From an uncultured Bacteroidales bacterium (GTDB taxonomy: Bacteria > Bacteroidota > Bacteroidia > Bacteroidales > Paludibacteraceae): 6,463 nt of DNA. Below the pieces are notes generated by a model. That model was not told the DNA's origin. It ran no database searches and saw nothing but the letters and a program-made list of their open reading frames with translations. The translations under genes were made by a program, and so were the position numbers. Numbering within the stretch: the first letter of the stretch is position 1; the number at the start of each line of letters is the position of its first letter. This document shows, one piece after another, positions 1 to 4,300 of the stretch. The stretch is taken from positions 1 to 6,463 of the forward strand of contig USNU01000085.1 in the NCBI GenBank assembly GCA_900556095.1, written 5' to 3'.

Positions 1-1240
1 GTATCAACCGGACACAACCATTATCTCCCCCGCGTTGACAGACACTATTTCAGCCCCGACTTCTTACACGATGATGATGGTCTATCAGACCTTGCAGCCT
101 GCCACTCCCCAGCAACTATGGCGTATCAGCCGCACCGATAGTATCTTCTACGCCATCACCACCCATGGACTATCCACCGAGCGCATACAACCATCTACCC
201 GCAACACTACGCCACGCACTACTCCCACTATCTACACCCTGCAGCACACCTTGCGCCCTGATACTGCCTATCGTGGCATATACCAACTGCATACCGGTGC
301 TACCGTTTCCGACAGCAGTCGGATAGCCCTATACGAAATCGCTTATTTCGACAGCCGCCTCACCAAATGCCAATCGCTGATGTTCCAGACGTACTTGGCA
401 ATCAAGCACGGAATCACGTTGGATAATGCCCCATATCTATCCACCCGTGGCGATACGTTATGGCATCCAAAATCGGATAAAACCTACTACCACCGCCTAC
501 AGGGTATAGGTACAGACACAGTCTATCACCTCAAAGCCAAGCAAAGCACCTCTTTGGAAGATTCACTACTGCGTATCTTCACACCCAAGCCCCTGCCTGC
601 CAACACCTACGCCCTTGTGGGTGATAACGATGTGCCTTTAGGTTGGTCGCCTTACGAAAACGGCTATGCCTTGCTACAGCGCACATGGCTATTGCGCATT
701 ACGGACACACTGCCCAATATCTGCGTAACCCTCCAACCGGAGAACTTGCCCGACGCACCCGATACCCTTGCACTGATACTGCTCAATACCGATGGTGATA
801 TTACTCGAACCGTCTATCCCGATTCCATCAATATGGCAGACCAATTATGCTACACCATTCCTCACCCCGCTACACAGACGCTATTCTCTTTCCTGACCAC
901 CGACAATGAGACAACCCACCGCCAACAAGTCCAAAAGAACAACAAAGGCAACAACAACAGCGAAAACAACGAAGACTACACCCTCTACGGCGACTATGCT
1001 ATCAGTCTCACCCCCAACCCAACCCATGGCGAATACGTATTGAGTATATCCCTGCCACAGGAAGCAGACATAGTACTGATCATCCATGACCCGACAGGCA
1101 AAATCGTGACTAGACAAACCCTGACAGGTGCCATAGACTACCGATATAGCGGTTTCCTGCCCATTGCAGGTATGTATCTGTTCTCCCTCTATACGCAAGA
1201 CGGCGAACTGCTCACCACACGCGAACTGCTTGTATATTAA
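1..1240 (+). CDS. Secreted surface protein with type IX secretion C-terminal sorting domain (5' partial)
   Basis: The frame is open from the first complete codon at position 2 to the TAA at 1238-1240, giving 412 visible codons. A TTG at 35 could be read as a start, but the frame is open upstream of it and no signal peptide follows, so the true start lies before the window. Visible order: a beta-rich stretch; a conserved module (about 329-740) with YLAIKHGITL, LQGIGTDT and LVGDND-LGW signatures, as in the DUF8202-like module I know from many T9SS-exported Bacteroidota proteins; an Asn-rich linker (938-970); and a sorting domain (1001-1237) starting LTPNPTHGEY. By family knowledge such proteins cross the outer membrane through T9SS, lose the C-terminal domain and are anchored on the surface or released. 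No catalytic motif is visible; an adhesin or structural role is inference. Codon third positions are strongly C-rich. The next gene starts 20 bases downstream, suggesting an operon. Confidence 0.88.
   Translation, partial: YQPDTTIISPALTDTISAPTSYTMMMVYQTLQPATPQQLWRISRTDSIFYAITTHGLSTERIQPSTRNTTPRTTPTIYTLQHTLRPDTAYRGIYQLHTGATVSDSSRIALYEIAYFDSRLTKCQSLMFQTYLAIKHGITLDNAPYLSTRGDTLWHPKSDKTYYHRLQGIGTDTVYHLKAKQSTSLEDSLLRIFTPKPLPANTYALVGDNDVPLGWSPYENGYALLQRTWLLRITDTLPNICVTLQPENLPDAPDTLALILLNTDGDITRTVYPDSINMADQLCYTIPHPATQTLFSFLTTDNETTHRQQVQKNNKGNNNSENNEDYTLYGDYAISLTPNPTHGEYVLSISLPQEADIVLIIHDPTGKIVTRQTLTGAIDYRYSGFLPIAGMYLFSLYTQDGELLTTRELLVY
329..740 (+). other. DUF8202-like module inside the first protein
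   Basis: This stretch encodes a LYEIAYFDSRL segment, then TYLAIKHGITLD (389-424), a GDTLWHP turn, LQGIGTDT (about 505-530), a KQST segment, LVGDNDVPLGW (about 611-646) and QRTWLLRITDT (about 674-706). The order of a YLA(I/L)K(H/Y)GITL helix, a GIG-D motif, a GDN motif and an RTW strand matches the conserved module in T9SS-exported Bacteroidota proteins, often next to LamG/concanavalin-like folds. The function of the module is not known to me. The assignment rests on motif order read by eye, not on a profile search. Confidence 0.6.
938..970 (+). repeat. Low-complexity Asn-rich linker (AAC-rich)
   Basis: Eleven codons contain seven Asn, all AAC, broken by Lys-Gly and Ser-Glu. It lies directly before the sorting domain, where T9SS cargo usually carries a flexible polar linker. 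At DNA level it is a short AAC-rich tract that could slip in length between strains. Confidence 0.6.
1001..1237 (+). other. T9SS type A C-terminal sorting domain
   Basis: The last 79 codons start with ISLTPNPTHGEY, continue through an alternating hydrophobic strand (ADIVLIIHDPTGK) and a GMYLFSLYTQDGE segment, and end LLTTRELLVY. The PNP-(x)n-G start, the D-x-x-G-K turn, the G-x-Y-x-(F/V) strand and the basic-hydrophobic end are the marks of the Por secretion C-terminal domain. In known systems it is the export signal and is removed at the outer surface. This is the strongest clue that the host is a Bacteroidota with T9SS. Confidence 0.88.
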
Positions 1241-1260
1241 CTAGTAAAAACCATTACTCC
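1241..1260 (+). promoter_or_regulatory. 20-base intergenic gap with A-rich, non-Shine-Dalgarno leader
   Basis: Only 20 bases separate the TAA at 1238-1240 from the ATG at 1261. The gap has an AAAAA run at 1246-1250 and no AGGAGG-like motif. Bacteroidota generally start translation without a Shine-Dalgarno sequence and favour A-rich leaders, so this is a plausible initiation region. There is no room for a terminator hairpin or a clear separate promoter, which supports co-transcription of the two genes. Confidence 0.5.
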
Positions 1261-1341
1261 ATGAAACGCCATACCACACAGACCCTATTCGCCTACTTGG
1301 GGGTACTATGGCTTTCTGTATGGGAAATGGCAGCACAGGCA
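1261..1341 (+). other. Signal peptide
   Basis: Residues 1-27 have a basic start (MKRH), a hydrophobic core LFAYLGVLWLSVW at 9-21, and a small-residue site A-Q-A at 25-27 before QEAPS. Cleavage after Ala27 is the best guess. There is no Cys at the site, so it does not look like a lipoprotein. The protein therefore enters the periplasm by Sec; whether T9SS carries it further depends on the unseen C-terminus. Confidence 0.75.
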
Positions 1342-4300
1342 CAAGAAGCCCCTTCTATTCCCACTACACAACCTACCATAAACACAACGCAGCGCACTCA
1401 CAAGGACGCTCCGAACACAACTCTTGCCCAATACACCCTCTCGGAGACCTACACGCAATCACACCCTGTGAACCTCTCTTTGTCGGGCTTATGCTTGGTT
1501 GCCGACAGCGGCAGCCTGATGCACGATGTTACTTTTTCTGCGAGCACGCTCACCCGCTCCGAGGCACAGCCTTTGGCGAGCAATATGCTGTCGGTGACGG
1601 CAGGCAGCCATGCTTACCGCCTTTTGCCCCATGGGGAACACTTCCATGCCGACCACCCCGCCCGTATCGAACTTGCTTACGAACCCTTGTCTGTCCCGCA
1701 CGGCTTCAAACCACAGGATATACACACCTACTATTTCGACGAGCAGACTCGCCAATGGAAGCAACTGCGGCGTGTGGCGATAGATACAGCCCGACATGTC
1801 GTCATTTCCGAGACCACCCACTTCACGGACTTTGTCAATGCCGTGATACGCACCCCCGATATGCCCGAAGTCAGTGCCTTTGTGCCTACCACCCTAGCGG
1901 ATATGGAGGACCCGCATCCGCTGTCTCGTGTACCGATGATAGCCGTCCCTGAAGCCAACACCTACGGCACCGCATCTATTACCTATCCCATTGACATACC
2001 CGCAGGGCGCAACGGCTTGCAACCCGATTTGACCTTGTCCTACAGCAGCGACCGCGGCAACGGTATCATGGGTGTAGGCTGGTCGTTCCCCCAACCTGCC
2101 ATTACAATAGACACCCGCTGGGGAGTACCACAATATGACAAAGACTACGAAACGGAGAGTTACCTACTAAATGGTGAGCAACTGATCATTGACAATTATT
2201 ACAACCCTGATATACTGCTCCCATATCAAATGCATAAGCACATAAAGCGCGAACAACGTATTGCAACTTTTGCTATGCGCGATACCAAAAGATGTGAATC
2301 TATCACACGATACGGATTGAATCCCCATACCTATTCATGGCGTGTTGTCAGCAGGGACGGCACTACCTACTACTATGGTGATACCTCCTATGATAAAGAT
2401 TCTCCATACACTCTTTGTGACGCACAAAGGAATGTGGCATATTGGGCATTAAGAGAAGTGGAGGACGTACACGGCAACAGGATTCGCTATGAATATGAAC
2501 GAAGCAAAGACAATGAACTATACCTGACCGGCATCTATTATAACAGAAATTATTCGGACAAAAAAGAGTTTTCATACCGTATTCGTATCCGGTACAAAGA
2601 GAGAGATGATGTCATCACGGACGGGCGTTTAGGCTTTATCCGCAAAACAGACCGTTTGGTCTGCTACATAGATATTGCGTATTGCGACAAAGAGGGCACA
2701 TATATTCCCACCCAACGCTACCAGTTCTCCTACGACACCGACAACGGACAATCCCTTTTGACGGGGATATCCCTTTACAGAGTGCCTCAAGGCGATGAAT
2801 TGAACCGTAATCTGTATGGGCGTACGATAGATGATTGTATCGCATTACCCGAATTTTTTGACGATTGCAGATTATCCACCACCACATTGGGCTATTATGG
2901 GCCGAAACTATCGGATATGTTCAGTGCCGATGAGGTATTGATCACCGACAAGAATACTGGAAATGACTGGAATGTACTGAACCGGTCTTCCAATATCGGT
3001 TGGAATGCAGGTGGTACACTCACATTGGGTTTCGGGAAGCAGACATGGCAGACCAACCTGTCGGCGGGCGGTAACTACAATTATTCCGAAGGTGCGGGTA
3101 CTACCAACTACATGCTAATGGATATTGACGGAGACGGTTTGGTAGATAAGGTGTATAGCAGGGGCGGTGTAATATACTTCCGCAAGCAAGAGACAGATGC
3201 TAAAGGCAATCCCTATTTTGCAACAGAACGCAGCACCGGTTTGCGTTCATCGGGTCTCTCCCTGGAAACCAGCAAAACCAACAGTTGGGGACTACAGGCG
3301 GGGGCAGATCCGGTGGCTTCAGTGAGTGGCGGGTGGTCCAACACGGATACCTATACCTCTTGCTATTTTTCCGATGTGAACGGCGACGGACTACCGGACT
3401 TGGTGGACAATGGTGTAGTGCATTTTAATCGGTTGAATGCACCCACAGGAGATTTTACGCAATATGCCGGCGAAAAACACGTTACGATAGATTCGTCCAA
3501 ATGCCGTTCCTATTTCTACTATGACGGCACGGTTGCTCTTAGCGACGAATGTTATGTGGATTATATTCTACAAGATTCTTTTTCAGTAAGCATAGATGAT
3601 TACTATTATCCTTGCGAGGAATGTGAACAACATTGCTATAATTATCTCTATCAAAAGGGGGACGACTATAACTTGGAAGGATTGTATTGTCAAGAATGTA
3701 TGCGCAGCGGTTGTGCAGAGAGATGCAAAATGGATTTGACTTGCAGGGAATGGGATTGGTATATGGGGTCCCCCGAACTACAAGAATTGTGCGAACGATA
3801 TCAAAACGTATGTCCCGAATGTTTACATCAGTTAGCCCTGTATGGATTCTACAGCATAGAATACCAATCTTGCGCAGATGCCCATTGTGTCTTTCGTGGT
3901 CAGCGGATGGTATGTGAAGAGTGTAGAGAAGAGTGTTTGGAAGATTCTATCCTCTGCGAATCCTGTATTGAATCGTCCGATTGCGCGCATGAATGGAAAG
4001 AGGACCCCTATTGGGGCAACAGGTTGTATATATATGGCGTACCTGTCTGTGAAGCATGCGCCTCCGAGTGCGAAGAATACGGCTTGGATTCTGAAGAATG
4101 TTACTACTGCCGTTTGGAAAATTGTGAAGATTTTGCCCGCTGTGATCCGAATAACGGAGACTACGATTATAATTGCAGAGACGGTGTGCGCGTTTGCGAG
4201 GAATGTAGCGATATATGTTTGGGCGGCTGTCCCCAGGACGAATGCAACGAATGCAAACGCGAAAATCGATGCAACGGCTATATTCCTGCAGATATTTTTG

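Noticed and set aside
35..1240. TTG at 35 as the start of the first gene
   Set aside because: The same frame is open upstream to the window edge, and no signal peptide follows the TTG although the protein has a T9SS sorting domain. The gene is better treated as 5' partial.
1308..1952. A 214-codon + strand ORF in another frame
   Set aside because: It lies wholly inside the large gene in a shifted frame, has no recognisable motif and an odd Cys/His/Pro/Arg-rich composition, while the main frame there encodes the signal peptide and the ZU5-like domain.
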